The notes: a model not told the origin generated them from the sequence alone. 31,768 nt of DNA from CAYWFP01 sp964457365 (GCA_964457365.1 CAYWFP010000044.1:1-31768); one strand, 5' to 3'; counted from the first letter of the stretch, positions 15,682-24,283 are shown. Numbers and translations: made by a program.

Positions 15682-18366
15682 ATGCCTATGGTCGTACGCA
15701 ACAACATCGCTGCCATGAACGCCAACCGGCAGCTCAATATCAACAACCGTCATCTCAACAAGTCTCTCGAGAAGCTTTCCAGCGGCTATCGCATCAACAC
15801 CGGCGCCGACGGCCCCGCGGGCCTGATCATCAGCGAGAAGCTGCGTGCGCAGACGGTCGGCCTGGAGCGTGCGGTTCAAAACTCGCAGGAAGCGACGAAC
15901 GTTCTCGGGATCGCCGAGGGCGCGCTGCAGGAGATGAACGAGATCCTCAAGTCGATGCGTTCGCTGGCGTTGCACGCGGCCAGCAGCGGCATCACCTCGC
16001 CCGACCAGGTCGCGGCCGACCAGGCCGAGATCGACAGCGGCATCCAGACGATCGAGCGAATCGCCAACACCACCAAGTACAGCGACCAGTTCCTGCTCAA
16101 CGGCAACAAGGAACTGCAGTACGAATCCAGGATCGCGACCGACTTCACCGACGATCACGCGCTGCTCAATCAGAACCTCTCGCAGCTCAACCAGGTCTTC
16201 AAGAAGTCCGGCTACCAGATGAACATCCAGTTCTCCGGGCTAACCAACGAGGACGTCCCGAGCGCCAACTCGGCGAAGAAAGCCTACCTCGAGGCGAGCA
16301 ATGCGTTGTCGTCGGCCACTGACATCACGGTCGATACCGATACCGACCGCACCGTGCTCGAGCGCGACCAGAAGTTCACCGTCACCGGCAACGTCGGCAC
16401 GCGGACGTTCAGCTTCGGCAAGGACACGCACATCGGCGACGTGGTCTCGCAGATCAACAACCTGAAGGACTCCACCGGCGTGGAGGCGTCGCTGATCTTC
16501 GACGCCAGCGCGACGGCCATCGGCGTCGAGTTCGACAGCACTACCGGCCAGGCGTCGTTCGACACCCAGTCCGGTTCGGCCATGCAGACGCAGGCCAGCC
16601 AGTCGGGCATGTACCAGGCGGGCAACCTGCGCGTCTTCAACCTCAACAGCGCGTGGGAAGCCGTCTCCGCCGTGCACGAAACCGGCACCCGCGGCATCTC
16701 CTCGCTGGGCCAGGTGAGCACCGGTCTCCAGGTCGGCCAGAATACCGACGGCGACGGGCGCGTCTATGTCCAGTGGGAATCGACGGAGAAGGCTTCGGTC
16801 TACAAGGACCGCGAATTCACCATGAAGGTCGGCACCTTCGAGCAAGACACCGGCGGGGGGTATTATGCCTTTACCGAGGCGAACAACTCGGGCCTGTCCT
16901 TCAACACCATGACCGGGTCGACCACGGCAGCGATGACCACGACCGGCACCATCGCCACCGGCGACATCCAGGTGATCCAGTTGTCGACGCATGTCGAGGT
17001 GGACAACGACGGCACCAACGCCGCGGGCACGCGCGTCTTGTCCGGGACGAACACCAGCGTCTTCGCGTTCAGCGGCGCTGCGGGAGCCGGCGGCAATGCC
17101 GGAACCACCGGCGGTATCTCGATGGTCAGCGGCGTGCGCCTGGGCTACAACACCGACGCGACCGGCAAGATCCACGGCCGGTTGGTGGCCGACCGGACGG
17201 GCAGCCTCAGCCGCCTGACGCTGTACCGCGATTCCAACCGCCTGGACCAGGACGTCGTCGCGCAGTCGGCGCAGTTCCAGGTCGCCGACAACCTCACCGG
17301 CGGCGTCAGCCAGGGCGACACCATCGACGTCATAGCGACCAACATCGGCGGCGGCGACGGGCCGTTCTCCGGGCTCTACGGCAGCATCTCGATCCAGGAC
17401 AACACCGTGCTGGGCGCTACGGGCGTGGAGATGCTCGAGGACGGGCAGACGTACGACTTCGAACTGACCTTCCAGCAGTTGGGCATGCGTCTCTCCTCGA
17501 CGGAGTACGGCGACGACCAGTACGTCAAGATCGAGCAGTTCGAGGGCGAGTTGTGGACCAACTACAACAGCGCCGGCAACGCCGAATTGATCGCCGGTTC
17601 CGACACCGGCACCGAGGCGGTCGCCTACGGGCGCAACGGAAAGATCAACATCAACGGCGTTGATCTCGAGCTCGACGGCATCGCCGGGCGCCTCTCGACC
17701 AACGACACCAACGCGGATCTGGTCTTCAACCGCGGCGAGTTGGGGTTGACCGGCATCGCTTACGCCGGTTATACCGACGGCGCGATGGGCTCGCGTGCGG
17801 GCCAGATGAAGGAGTACCACGAGAGCGGCACCAACGTGGTCAACCATGCCACGCAGGCGCGCAGTTCCACGCAGGAGGTGCTCTCGGACTTCACCGGCGG
17901 CGTGCAGTTGCAGCTCGGCGAGGGCGCGGGCGACCAGGAGCGCTCGGTGCTGAGCCTCGACGGTCTCTCCATCGCGTCGCTGGGTGTAACCCGCTTCGTG
18001 GACTTCTTCGAAGCGACGGTACGCGAGGAGAAGTATCTGGCGATGGACGCGATGCTCGGCGGCGGTTACGCCGGCCTCTCGGTGGATCCGGTCAAGGCGC
18101 TGGACATCATCGACGAGGCGATCAACACGGTGTCGAGTCTGCGCGCCCGGATCGGCGCGGTGCAGGCCAATCTGCTGCAGACCAACACCAACAGTCTGAA
18201 CGTGGCTATCGAGAACATCACGAAGACCGAATCGAGTATTCGCGATGCGGACATGGCCAAGGAGTCGACGGCGTTTACCAAGAACCAGGTGCTCACGAGC
18301 GCGGCGACCAGCATGCTGGCGCAGGCGAACGTGCAGTCGCAGTCGGTTCTGCAGTTGCTCCAATAG
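15682..18366 (+). CDS. fliC: giant flagellin 1
   Basis: An 894-residue flagellin, the filament subunit exported by the flagellar type III system. The conserved N-terminal D0/D1 region (about 1-170: NNIAAMNANRQLNINN, LEKLSSGYRINTGADGPAGL) and the C-terminal D1/D0 region (about 795-894: LRARIGAVQANLLQTNTNSL, ending MLAQANVQSQSVLQLLQ) are typical. They flank a very large Ser/Thr/Gly-rich insert of roughly 600 residues, so the protein is about twice the usual length. The insert would be surface-exposed and offers many O-glycosylation sites. Transcription is by the sigma-28 promoter at 15300-15326, and the ribosome binding site lies in a hairpin loop. From residue 24 to 893 the protein is identical to the second flagellin. 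A strong terminator follows the stop. Confidence 0.97.
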   Translation: MPMVVRNNIAAMNANRQLNINNRHLNKSLEKLSSGYRINTGADGPAGLIISEKLRAQTVGLERAVQNSQEATNVLGIAEGALQEMNEILKSMRSLALHAASSGITSPDQVAADQAEIDSGIQTIERIANTTKYSDQFLLNGNKELQYESRIATDFTDDHALLNQNLSQLNQVFKKSGYQMNIQFSGLTNEDVPSANSAKKAYLEASNALSSATDITVDTDTDRTVLERDQKFTVTGNVGTRTFSFGKDTHIGDVVSQINNLKDSTGVEASLIFDASATAIGVEFDSTTGQASFDTQSGSAMQTQASQSGMYQAGNLRVFNLNSAWEAVSAVHETGTRGISSLGQVSTGLQVGQNTDGDGRVYVQWESTEKASVYKDREFTMKVGTFEQDTGGGYYAFTEANNSGLSFNTMTGSTTAAMTTTGTIATGDIQVIQLSTHVEVDNDGTNAAGTRVLSGTNTSVFAFSGAAGAGGNAGTTGGISMVSGVRLGYNTDATGKIHGRLVADRTGSLSRLTLYRDSNRLDQDVVAQSAQFQVADNLTGGVSQGDTIDVIATNIGGGDGPFSGLYGSISIQDNTVLGATGVEMLEDGQTYDFELTFQQLGMRLSSTEYGDDQYVKIEQFEGELWTNYNSAGNAELIAGSDTGTEAVAYGRNGKININGVDLELDGIAGRLSTNDTNADLVFNRGELGLTGIAYAGYTDGAMGSRAGQMKEYHESGTNVVNHATQARSSTQEVLSDFTGGVQLQLGEGAGDQERSVLSLDGLSIASLGVTRFVDFFEATVREEKYLAMDAMLGGGYAGLSVDPVKALDIIDEAINTVSSLRARIGAVQANLLQTNTNSLNVAIENITKTESSIRDADMAKESTAFTKNQVLTSAATSMLAQANVQSQSVLQLLQ
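15752..18360 (+). repeat. direct repeat, copy 1 (flagellin body)
   Basis: About 2,609 bp that appear identical, by eye and in translation, to 18896-21504 at a constant offset of 3,144 bp without indels. The identity starts inside codon 24 and ends at the second base-pair boundary before the last sense codon (…LL, then Q versus G). Just upstream (15659-15751) the copies differ at about 10 of 93 positions. Confidence 0.9.
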
Positions 18367-18372
18367 CGATAA

Positions 18373-18425
18373 TCCCGAAAACGGGAAGTTTGGCCGGATG
18401 GCGATCAGCCGTCCGGCTTTTTTTT
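18373..18425 (+). terminator. intrinsic terminator after flagellin 1
   Basis: A small hairpin CCCG-AAAA-CGGG (18374-18385) is followed by a strong one: GCCGGA (18393-18398) pairs with TCCGGC (18412-18417), extended inward by a T-G pair and GGC/GCC around a GATCA loop, then eight T (18418-18425). It separates the two flagellin transcription units. Confidence 0.9.
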
Positions 18426-18523
18426 GAAAAAGACCAGAGCGGCGGATATCGAGGATTCGGCATGCGTATAACTCCATGGCCGATAATGGATTATACTAAA
18501 AAAAATAAAAAGTATTTCTGAAC

Positions 18524-18550
18524 TAAAGCTCAGGTTTGGCCCGCCGATAA
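18524..18550 (+). promoter_or_regulatory. sigma-28 (FliA) promoter of flagellin gene 2
   Basis: TAAAGCTC (18524-18531), an 11-bp spacer and a perfect GCCGATAA (18543-18550) match the sigma-28 consensus with exact spacing. The leader to ATG 18826 would be about 270 nt. The rest of 18426-18825 holds an A/T-rich stretch before the promoter, a short ORF with a strong ribosome binding site, and the two GGA hairpins, with no larger gene. Confidence 0.85.
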
Positions 18551-18657
18551 CAAAAATGCAGGAATGTGCCCTGTTTTTCCGGCGCGGGACGAAATGCGCT
18601 AATGGATATAAGTTGTTTTCATTTAAGGGATTAGAGGCTGATGGAAAGGAGGCGCTT

Positions 18658-18696
18658 ATGAAAAAATCCGGCGGAGCCACCAATATCCGCCCGTAA
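18658..18696 (+). other. short upstream ORF (12 codons) in the flagellin 2 leader
   Basis: A perfect AAAGGAGG (18645-18652) lies 5 bp before ATG 18658, which opens a 12-codon frame (MKKSGGATNIRP, stop TAA 18694-18696). The sequence around the Shine-Dalgarno, GGAAAGGAGG followed by GCG and TATG, resembles that of the short ORF in the flagellin 1 leader, though the peptides are unrelated. Confidence 0.35.
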
Positions 18697-18769
18697 CAAC
18701 CGAATTATCGAATTCGCAACAAGCGGAAGAATGGACCTTGCCGCGCATGGAGGCGAAAGAAGGTTCGAA

Positions 18770-18823
18770 GGCGGCACGGATGTCGCCCAGGATGGAAGAG
18801 CCGAATTTCACGGAGGAAATTCG
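18770..18823 (+). promoter_or_regulatory. tandem GGA-loop hairpins over the flagellin 2 ribosome binding site (candidate CsrA sites)
   Basis: Upstream hairpin: GGCGGCA (18770-18776), loop CGGA, TGTCGCC (18781-18787), 7 bp with one G-U; CACGGATGT is close to the CsrA consensus. Downstream hairpin: CGAATTT (18802-18808), loop CACGGAGG, AAATTCG (18817-18823). The loop holds A-N-GGA and the Shine-Dalgarno before ATG 18826. The GGA triplets are 34 nt apart, against 33 in flagellin 1, although the upstream hairpin sequences differ. Confidence 0.65.
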
Positions 18824-18825
18824 CA

Positions 18826-21510
18826 ATGGCTATGGTAATCCGTAACAACCTCGCTGCCATGAACGCCAACCGGCAGCTCAATATCAACAATCGCAATCTC
18901 AACAAGTCTCTCGAGAAGCTTTCCAGCGGCTATCGCATCAACACCGGCGCCGACGGCCCCGCGGGCCTGATCATCAGCGAGAAGCTGCGTGCGCAGACGG
19001 TCGGCCTGGAGCGTGCGGTTCAAAACTCGCAGGAAGCGACGAACGTTCTCGGGATCGCCGAGGGCGCGCTGCAGGAGATGAACGAGATCCTCAAGTCGAT
19101 GCGTTCGCTGGCGTTGCACGCGGCCAGCAGCGGCATCACCTCGCCCGACCAGGTCGCGGCCGACCAGGCCGAGATCGACAGCGGCATCCAGACGATCGAG
19201 CGAATCGCCAACACCACCAAGTACAGCGACCAGTTCCTGCTCAACGGCAACAAGGAACTGCAGTACGAATCCAGGATCGCGACCGACTTCACCGACGATC
19301 ACGCGCTGCTCAATCAGAACCTCTCGCAGCTCAACCAGGTCTTCAAGAAGTCCGGCTACCAGATGAACATCCAGTTCTCCGGGCTAACCAACGAGGACGT
19401 CCCGAGCGCCAACTCGGCGAAGAAAGCCTACCTCGAGGCGAGCAATGCGTTGTCGTCGGCCACTGACATCACGGTCGATACCGATACCGACCGCACCGTG
19501 CTCGAGCGCGACCAGAAGTTCACCGTCACCGGCAACGTCGGCACGCGGACGTTCAGCTTCGGCAAGGACACGCACATCGGCGACGTGGTCTCGCAGATCA
19601 ACAACCTGAAGGACTCCACCGGCGTGGAGGCGTCGCTGATCTTCGACGCCAGCGCGACGGCCATCGGCGTCGAGTTCGACAGCACTACCGGCCAGGCGTC
19701 GTTCGACACCCAGTCCGGTTCGGCCATGCAGACGCAGGCCAGCCAGTCGGGCATGTACCAGGCGGGCAACCTGCGCGTCTTCAACCTCAACAGCGCGTGG
19801 GAAGCCGTCTCCGCCGTGCACGAAACCGGCACCCGCGGCATCTCCTCGCTGGGCCAGGTGAGCACCGGTCTCCAGGTCGGCCAGAATACCGACGGCGACG
19901 GGCGCGTCTATGTCCAGTGGGAATCGACGGAGAAGGCTTCGGTCTACAAGGACCGCGAATTCACCATGAAGGTCGGCACCTTCGAGCAAGACACCGGCGG
20001 GGGGTATTATGCCTTTACCGAGGCGAACAACTCGGGCCTGTCCTTCAACACCATGACCGGGTCGACCACGGCAGCGATGACCACGACCGGCACCATCGCC
20101 ACCGGCGACATCCAGGTGATCCAGTTGTCGACGCATGTCGAGGTGGACAACGACGGCACCAACGCCGCGGGCACGCGCGTCTTGTCCGGGACGAACACCA
20201 GCGTCTTCGCGTTCAGCGGCGCTGCGGGAGCCGGCGGCAATGCCGGAACCACCGGCGGTATCTCGATGGTCAGCGGCGTGCGCCTGGGCTACAACACCGA
20301 CGCGACCGGCAAGATCCACGGCCGGTTGGTGGCCGACCGGACGGGCAGCCTCAGCCGCCTGACGCTGTACCGCGATTCCAACCGCCTGGACCAGGACGTC
20401 GTCGCGCAGTCGGCGCAGTTCCAGGTCGCCGACAACCTCACCGGCGGCGTCAGCCAGGGCGACACCATCGACGTCATAGCGACCAACATCGGCGGCGGCG
20501 ACGGGCCGTTCTCCGGGCTCTACGGCAGCATCTCGATCCAGGACAACACCGTGCTGGGCGCTACGGGCGTGGAGATGCTCGAGGACGGGCAGACGTACGA
20601 CTTCGAACTGACCTTCCAGCAGTTGGGCATGCGTCTCTCCTCGACGGAGTACGGCGACGACCAGTACGTCAAGATCGAGCAGTTCGAGGGCGAGTTGTGG
20701 ACCAACTACAACAGCGCCGGCAACGCCGAATTGATCGCCGGTTCCGACACCGGCACCGAGGCGGTCGCCTACGGGCGCAACGGAAAGATCAACATCAACG
20801 GCGTTGATCTCGAGCTCGACGGCATCGCCGGGCGCCTCTCGACCAACGACACCAACGCGGATCTGGTCTTCAACCGCGGCGAGTTGGGGTTGACCGGCAT
20901 CGCTTACGCCGGTTATACCGACGGCGCGATGGGCTCGCGTGCGGGCCAGATGAAGGAGTACCACGAGAGCGGCACCAACGTGGTCAACCATGCCACGCAG
21001 GCGCGCAGTTCCACGCAGGAGGTGCTCTCGGACTTCACCGGCGGCGTGCAGTTGCAGCTCGGCGAGGGCGCGGGCGACCAGGAGCGCTCGGTGCTGAGCC
21101 TCGACGGTCTCTCCATCGCGTCGCTGGGTGTAACCCGCTTCGTGGACTTCTTCGAAGCGACGGTACGCGAGGAGAAGTATCTGGCGATGGACGCGATGCT
21201 CGGCGGCGGTTACGCCGGCCTCTCGGTGGATCCGGTCAAGGCGCTGGACATCATCGACGAGGCGATCAACACGGTGTCGAGTCTGCGCGCCCGGATCGGC
21301 GCGGTGCAGGCCAATCTGCTGCAGACCAACACCAACAGTCTGAACGTGGCTATCGAGAACATCACGAAGACCGAATCGAGTATTCGCGATGCGGACATGG
21401 CCAAGGAGTCGACGGCGTTTACCAAGAACCAGGTGCTCACGAGCGCGGCGACCAGCATGCTGGCGCAGGCGAACGTGCAGTCGCAGTCGGTTCTGCAGTT
21501 GCTCGGTTAA
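18826..21510 (+). CDS. fliC: giant flagellin 2
   Basis: An 894-residue flagellin. It differs from flagellin 1 only at a few N-terminal positions (MAMVIRNNLAAM and NRNLN against MPMVVRNNIAAM and NRHLN) and at the last residue (G against Q). The same conserved D0/D1 ends flank the same roughly 600-residue Ser/Thr-rich insert. It has its own sigma-28 promoter (18524-18550), its own leader and its own downstream terminator, so it is an independent transcription unit and not an artefact of one gene read twice. The near-complete identity with diverged flanks points to recent gene conversion. Both proteins should be exported and assembled into the filament. The surrounding TPR glycosyltransferases are candidate modifiers. 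Confidence 0.97.
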   Translation: MAMVIRNNLAAMNANRQLNINNRNLNKSLEKLSSGYRINTGADGPAGLIISEKLRAQTVGLERAVQNSQEATNVLGIAEGALQEMNEILKSMRSLALHAASSGITSPDQVAADQAEIDSGIQTIERIANTTKYSDQFLLNGNKELQYESRIATDFTDDHALLNQNLSQLNQVFKKSGYQMNIQFSGLTNEDVPSANSAKKAYLEASNALSSATDITVDTDTDRTVLERDQKFTVTGNVGTRTFSFGKDTHIGDVVSQINNLKDSTGVEASLIFDASATAIGVEFDSTTGQASFDTQSGSAMQTQASQSGMYQAGNLRVFNLNSAWEAVSAVHETGTRGISSLGQVSTGLQVGQNTDGDGRVYVQWESTEKASVYKDREFTMKVGTFEQDTGGGYYAFTEANNSGLSFNTMTGSTTAAMTTTGTIATGDIQVIQLSTHVEVDNDGTNAAGTRVLSGTNTSVFAFSGAAGAGGNAGTTGGISMVSGVRLGYNTDATGKIHGRLVADRTGSLSRLTLYRDSNRLDQDVVAQSAQFQVADNLTGGVSQGDTIDVIATNIGGGDGPFSGLYGSISIQDNTVLGATGVEMLEDGQTYDFELTFQQLGMRLSSTEYGDDQYVKIEQFEGELWTNYNSAGNAELIAGSDTGTEAVAYGRNGKININGVDLELDGIAGRLSTNDTNADLVFNRGELGLTGIAYAGYTDGAMGSRAGQMKEYHESGTNVVNHATQARSSTQEVLSDFTGGVQLQLGEGAGDQERSVLSLDGLSIASLGVTRFVDFFEATVREEKYLAMDAMLGGGYAGLSVDPVKALDIIDEAINTVSSLRARIGAVQANLLQTNTNSLNVAIENITKTESSIRDADMAKESTAFTKNQVLTSAATSMLAQANVQSQSVLQLLG
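18896..21504 (+). repeat. direct repeat, copy 2 (flagellin body)
   Basis: Second copy of the 2,609-bp flagellin repeat (see 15752-18360). After 21504 the sequences diverge at once: GGTTAA and a different terminator here, CAATAG in copy 1. Confidence 0.9.
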
Positions 21511-21521
21511 TAGGCATGGCG

Positions 21522-21564
21522 CTTGGGGTGCGGGTGGCGAAGCCGTCCGCACCCCAAGGCTTTT
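21522..21564 (+). terminator. intrinsic terminator after flagellin 2
   Basis: A perfect 12-bp stem, CTTGGGGTGCGG (21522-21533) with CCGCACCCCAAG (21547-21558), surrounds a 13-nt loop that can itself form GGC-GAA-GCC, and is followed by GCTTTT. The T run is short but the stem is very strong. Confidence 0.75.
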
Positions 21565-21659
21565 CGCCATGATCTGCTTGATCGGAAACCGGTGAGCGAC
21601 AGGCGGAACGCACAATGATGTTCGTCGCTTGTCTCGCCACCTTGAGCGGGGAGTACGAA

Positions 21660-22073
21660 ATGAGTGCTGCAGAGTATTCGGGTGTGCAGGCATCGCGCGC
21701 GTCGCCTAACGAGTCTGTGGTGCGCCAGCAGGTCCCCAACGGGATTCCGGCCCGACCGCGGAGTGAAGCGGTGCAGCCACCGGCCGGTCTTCGTCCGGCC
21801 AATGCCGAAAAGAACGGGCGGGCCGTTGTCGAACGCAGCGCGGAGCAGACGAAGAAGCAGGTCGAAGCGTCGGCCGAGAAGCTGAACGATATCATGTCCG
21901 CTTTCGACAAGGATCTGCACTTCCAGGTGCACGAGGAGACGGACCGCACTTACGTGCAGGTGTTGAATCGGAAGACCGAAGAGGTCCTTCGCGAATATCC
22001 CCCGCGGGAGCTGCTGGACCTGGTCGCGCGGATTCATGACGCCCTGGGTATGATTCTGGACGTGGAAGTCTAG
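21660..22073 (+). CDS. flaG: FlaG family protein
   Basis: A 137-residue protein with a disordered, Ala/Pro/Arg-rich N-terminus (1-65) and a FlaG domain over about 70-137. The domain pattern is LHFQVHEETDRTYVQVLN, then KTEEVLREYPPRELLDLVARI and a final GMILDVEV. FlaG proteins are encoded beside flagellin and affect filament length or assembly; the mechanism is poorly known. ATG 21660 has GGGGAG 6 bp upstream (21648-21653); an in-frame ATG at 21615 lacks a ribosome binding site. It follows the flagellin 2 terminator by about 95 bp. I see no clear sigma-28 promoter for it. Confidence 0.92.
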   Translation: MSAAEYSGVQASRASPNESVVRQQVPNGIPARPRSEAVQPPAGLRPANAEKNGRAVVERSAEQTKKQVEASAEKLNDIMSAFDKDLHFQVHEETDRTYVQVLNRKTEEVLREYPPRELLDLVARIHDALGMILDVEV

Positions 22074-22106
22074 AACAAGCGCCACAAAACGCCCCCTTGG
22101 GAACAA

Positions 22107-22126
22107 CGAAAGAGACGACTCTTTCG
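22107..22126 (+). repeat. perfect 8-bp hairpin after flaG
   Basis: CGAAAGAG (22107-22114) and CTCTTTCG (22119-22126) form a perfect stem with the loop ACGA, 34 bp after the flaG stop. No T tract follows, so it is either a factor-dependent end or an mRNA-stabilising 3' structure. Confidence 0.45.
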
Positions 22127-22177
22127 GATGTTGAATTGTGTCTTCGTGATTTGGAATGCCCCCCTCTTCGATTTCGT

Positions 22178-22205
22178 TTGATTTCTCCCTGCTGCCGATG
22201 ATAAT
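22178..22205 (+). promoter_or_regulatory. putative sigma-70 promoter of GT41 gene 5
   Basis: TTGATT (22178-22183), 16 bp, GATAAT (22200-22205), followed 38 bp later by the start codon. The -35 hexamer is the same as in the promoter of the seventh GT41 gene. Confidence 0.45.
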
Positions 22206-22243
22206 TCCTCTAAGCGCAACTGTTTCGATGTGCGGCACAATCC

Positions 22244-24283
22244 ATGGCCAAAGGACGAAAACCACGAAACCGGGCCAAGCGCCAAAAGGCGGCTGCCGCG
22301 GCGGACTCTGCTGAGGAAACTTTGGCAGGCGAGCGGTTCGAGCGGCTCTTGCGGGCGGGCGCGTTCGCGGAGGCGCAGGCTGCGCTTGCGCGTTGTCCGC
22401 GAGCGGAGTTGACGGCTGCGACGTGGAACGAATGCGGCAACCGCTTCAAGGCGGCCGGGTGTTTCGATGCGGCCATCCTCTGTTACTTTCATGCGCATGG
22501 AATCGAGCCGACGAACCCGGTGCCCCTCGTCAACCTTGGCATCGCGTGCAAGCAGGCCGGGCGCTTGCGGGAGGCGGTGGATTACGCCGAGGAAGGGGCG
22601 AGGCGGATGCCCACGAGCGCCGAGGCGTGGGAAGGGCTTGGCAACGCCTTGGGCGCGGTCGGCGACTGCGAGCGGGCGGAAGAGGTGTTCGAACGGGCGC
22701 TGGCTTGTGAAGCGCGCGCGTCGATTCATTACAACCGGGGCGTGATGCGGCTTGCCGCGCGGCGCTACGCTGGCGCGGCTGCTTGTTTCGAGCAAGCGCT
22801 GGCGCTGGAGCCGACGTTGTTTCCGGCCGCCGGCAACTTGGCGCTCGCGCATTTGCGTTCCGGCAGGCTGTACGAAGCGGAGGCGCGCTTGGCCGAGTTG
22901 ACCCGCCACGCGCCGGAACAGCTCGAATTGCACTGCAATCGCGCGCGTGCGCTGGTCGAACTTGGACGGATCGACAAGGCGCTCGCGATCTATCGTGAAA
23001 TTATCGCGCACCCCGCAGTCACGTCCCGAGCGTGGAGCGATTACCTGTTGGCGCTGCATTACGACCAGGGGGCGATGTCTACCGAGATCTTCGCAGAACA
23101 CCGCGCCTGGGCCGAGCGGTTCGCAATCCCGTCGGCGCAACCGGTACCGCGTGGCAATCGTCCCGATCCGGGGCGGCGGCTGCGGCTGGGCTATGTCTCG
23201 CCGGATTTTCGGCGGCACTCGGTCGCTTTCTTTCTGGAGAACGTGCTGGCCCGGCACGACCGGCAGCGGTTCGATGTCACGTTGTATCGCAGCGGTGGCG
23301 AGGAGGATGAAACGACCGCACGCTTGCGCGCCGCGGCCGATGGCTGGCGGGATATCGAGCGGATTGACGACGACGCGGCGGCCGAGGCGATCCGCGCCGA
23401 CGGGATCGACATCCTGATCGATCTGGCCGGACATACCGCCGGCGGTCGCCTGCCGCTCTTCGCGCGCAAACCCGCGCCGGTGCAGATGACTTGGCTCGGC
23501 TACCCCGACACCACCGGCCTGCGAAACATGGATTGCCGGCTCACCGACGCGGTGGCCGATCCGCCGGGGGCAACCGAGACCCGGCACAGCGAAACGCTGC
23601 TCAGGCTGCCGCAGGGCTTTCTCCGTTACACTCCGCCGGTCGAGGCGCCGGAGGTTCGCGCATCACCTTGTACGGATCGGGGAGGCGTCACCTTCGGTTC
23701 GTTCAACGCCTGGCCGAAGGTCTCCGCGCCGTGTCTGGAACTCTGGGCCGCGATTCTGCGAGAGGTTCCGGCGTCGCGTCTGTTGCTGAAGAGCAAGTCG
23801 TTGCGCGACGAGCAGCTACGGCAGGAGATTCGCGCCCGTTTCGCCGCTCTCGGCATTGCGCACGAGCGGGTCGAGCTGGTGGGGTTCGTCGATTCCTTTG
23901 CCAGACACTTGGCGTTGTATCACCGGATCGACATCGCGCTGGATACGTTCCCCTACAACGGCACGACCACGACCTGCGAGGCGTTATGGATGGGTTGCCC
24001 CGTCGTGACGCTGGCGGGGGAGACGCACGTGCAGCGCGTCGGCGCGAGTCTGCTGGGGCAGGCCGGATTGCCGGAGATGATTGCCACGACACCGGAGGCG
24101 TACCGTCAATGCGCGCTGGACCTGGCGCGCGAACCGGAACGTCTGCGGCAGTTACGCGAGGGCATGCGCGAACGTTTGCGTAATTCGCCGCTTCTGGACG
24201 CTTCAAGCTTCGCCCGGAATCTGGAGGAGTCCTTCCGGGGCATGTGGCGGCGCTATTGCGTCGGAGCGGAGAGGCGCGGATGA
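22244..24283 (+). CDS. TPR / O-GlcNAc transferase-like (GT41) protein 5
   Basis: 679 residues: polybasic N-terminus (MAKGRKPRNRAKRQK), TPR repeats over about 25-285 and a GT41 domain over about 310-670. The conserved His is H325 (YVSPDFRRHSVAFFL). DILIDLAGHTAGGR, TWLGYPDTTGLRNMDCRLTD, FGSFNAWPKVS and DTFPYNGTTTTCEALWMGCPVV follow. The FNAWPKVS wording is shared only with the next gene, which suggests the two are recent tandem duplicates. No Shine-Dalgarno is visible before ATG 22244. The stop codon overlaps the next start (ATGA). Position right after flaG makes flagellin the obvious candidate acceptor, which is an inference. Confidence 0.91.
   Translation: MAKGRKPRNRAKRQKAAAAADSAEETLAGERFERLLRAGAFAEAQAALARCPRAELTAATWNECGNRFKAAGCFDAAILCYFHAHGIEPTNPVPLVNLGIACKQAGRLREAVDYAEEGARRMPTSAEAWEGLGNALGAVGDCERAEEVFERALACEARASIHYNRGVMRLAARRYAGAAACFEQALALEPTLFPAAGNLALAHLRSGRLYEAEARLAELTRHAPEQLELHCNRARALVELGRIDKALAIYREIIAHPAVTSRAWSDYLLALHYDQGAMSTEIFAEHRAWAERFAIPSAQPVPRGNRPDPGRRLRLGYVSPDFRRHSVAFFLENVLARHDRQRFDVTLYRSGGEEDETTARLRAAADGWRDIERIDDDAAAEAIRADGIDILIDLAGHTAGGRLPLFARKPAPVQMTWLGYPDTTGLRNMDCRLTDAVADPPGATETRHSETLLRLPQGFLRYTPPVEAPEVRASPCTDRGGVTFGSFNAWPKVSAPCLELWAAILREVPASRLLLKSKSLRDEQLRQEIRARFAALGIAHERVELVGFVDSFARHLALYHRIDIALDTFPYNGTTTTCEALWMGCPVVTLAGETHVQRVGASLLGQAGLPEMIATTPEAYRQCALDLAREPERLRQLREGMRERLRNSPLLDASSFARNLEESFRGMWRRYCVGAERRG

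Noticed and set aside
16240..18477. 745-codon minus-strand frame inside flagellin 1, repeated as 769 codons at 19384-21693
   Set aside because: Present twice only because the flagellin body is duplicated; no start signals, no domain, composition of an antisense shadow.
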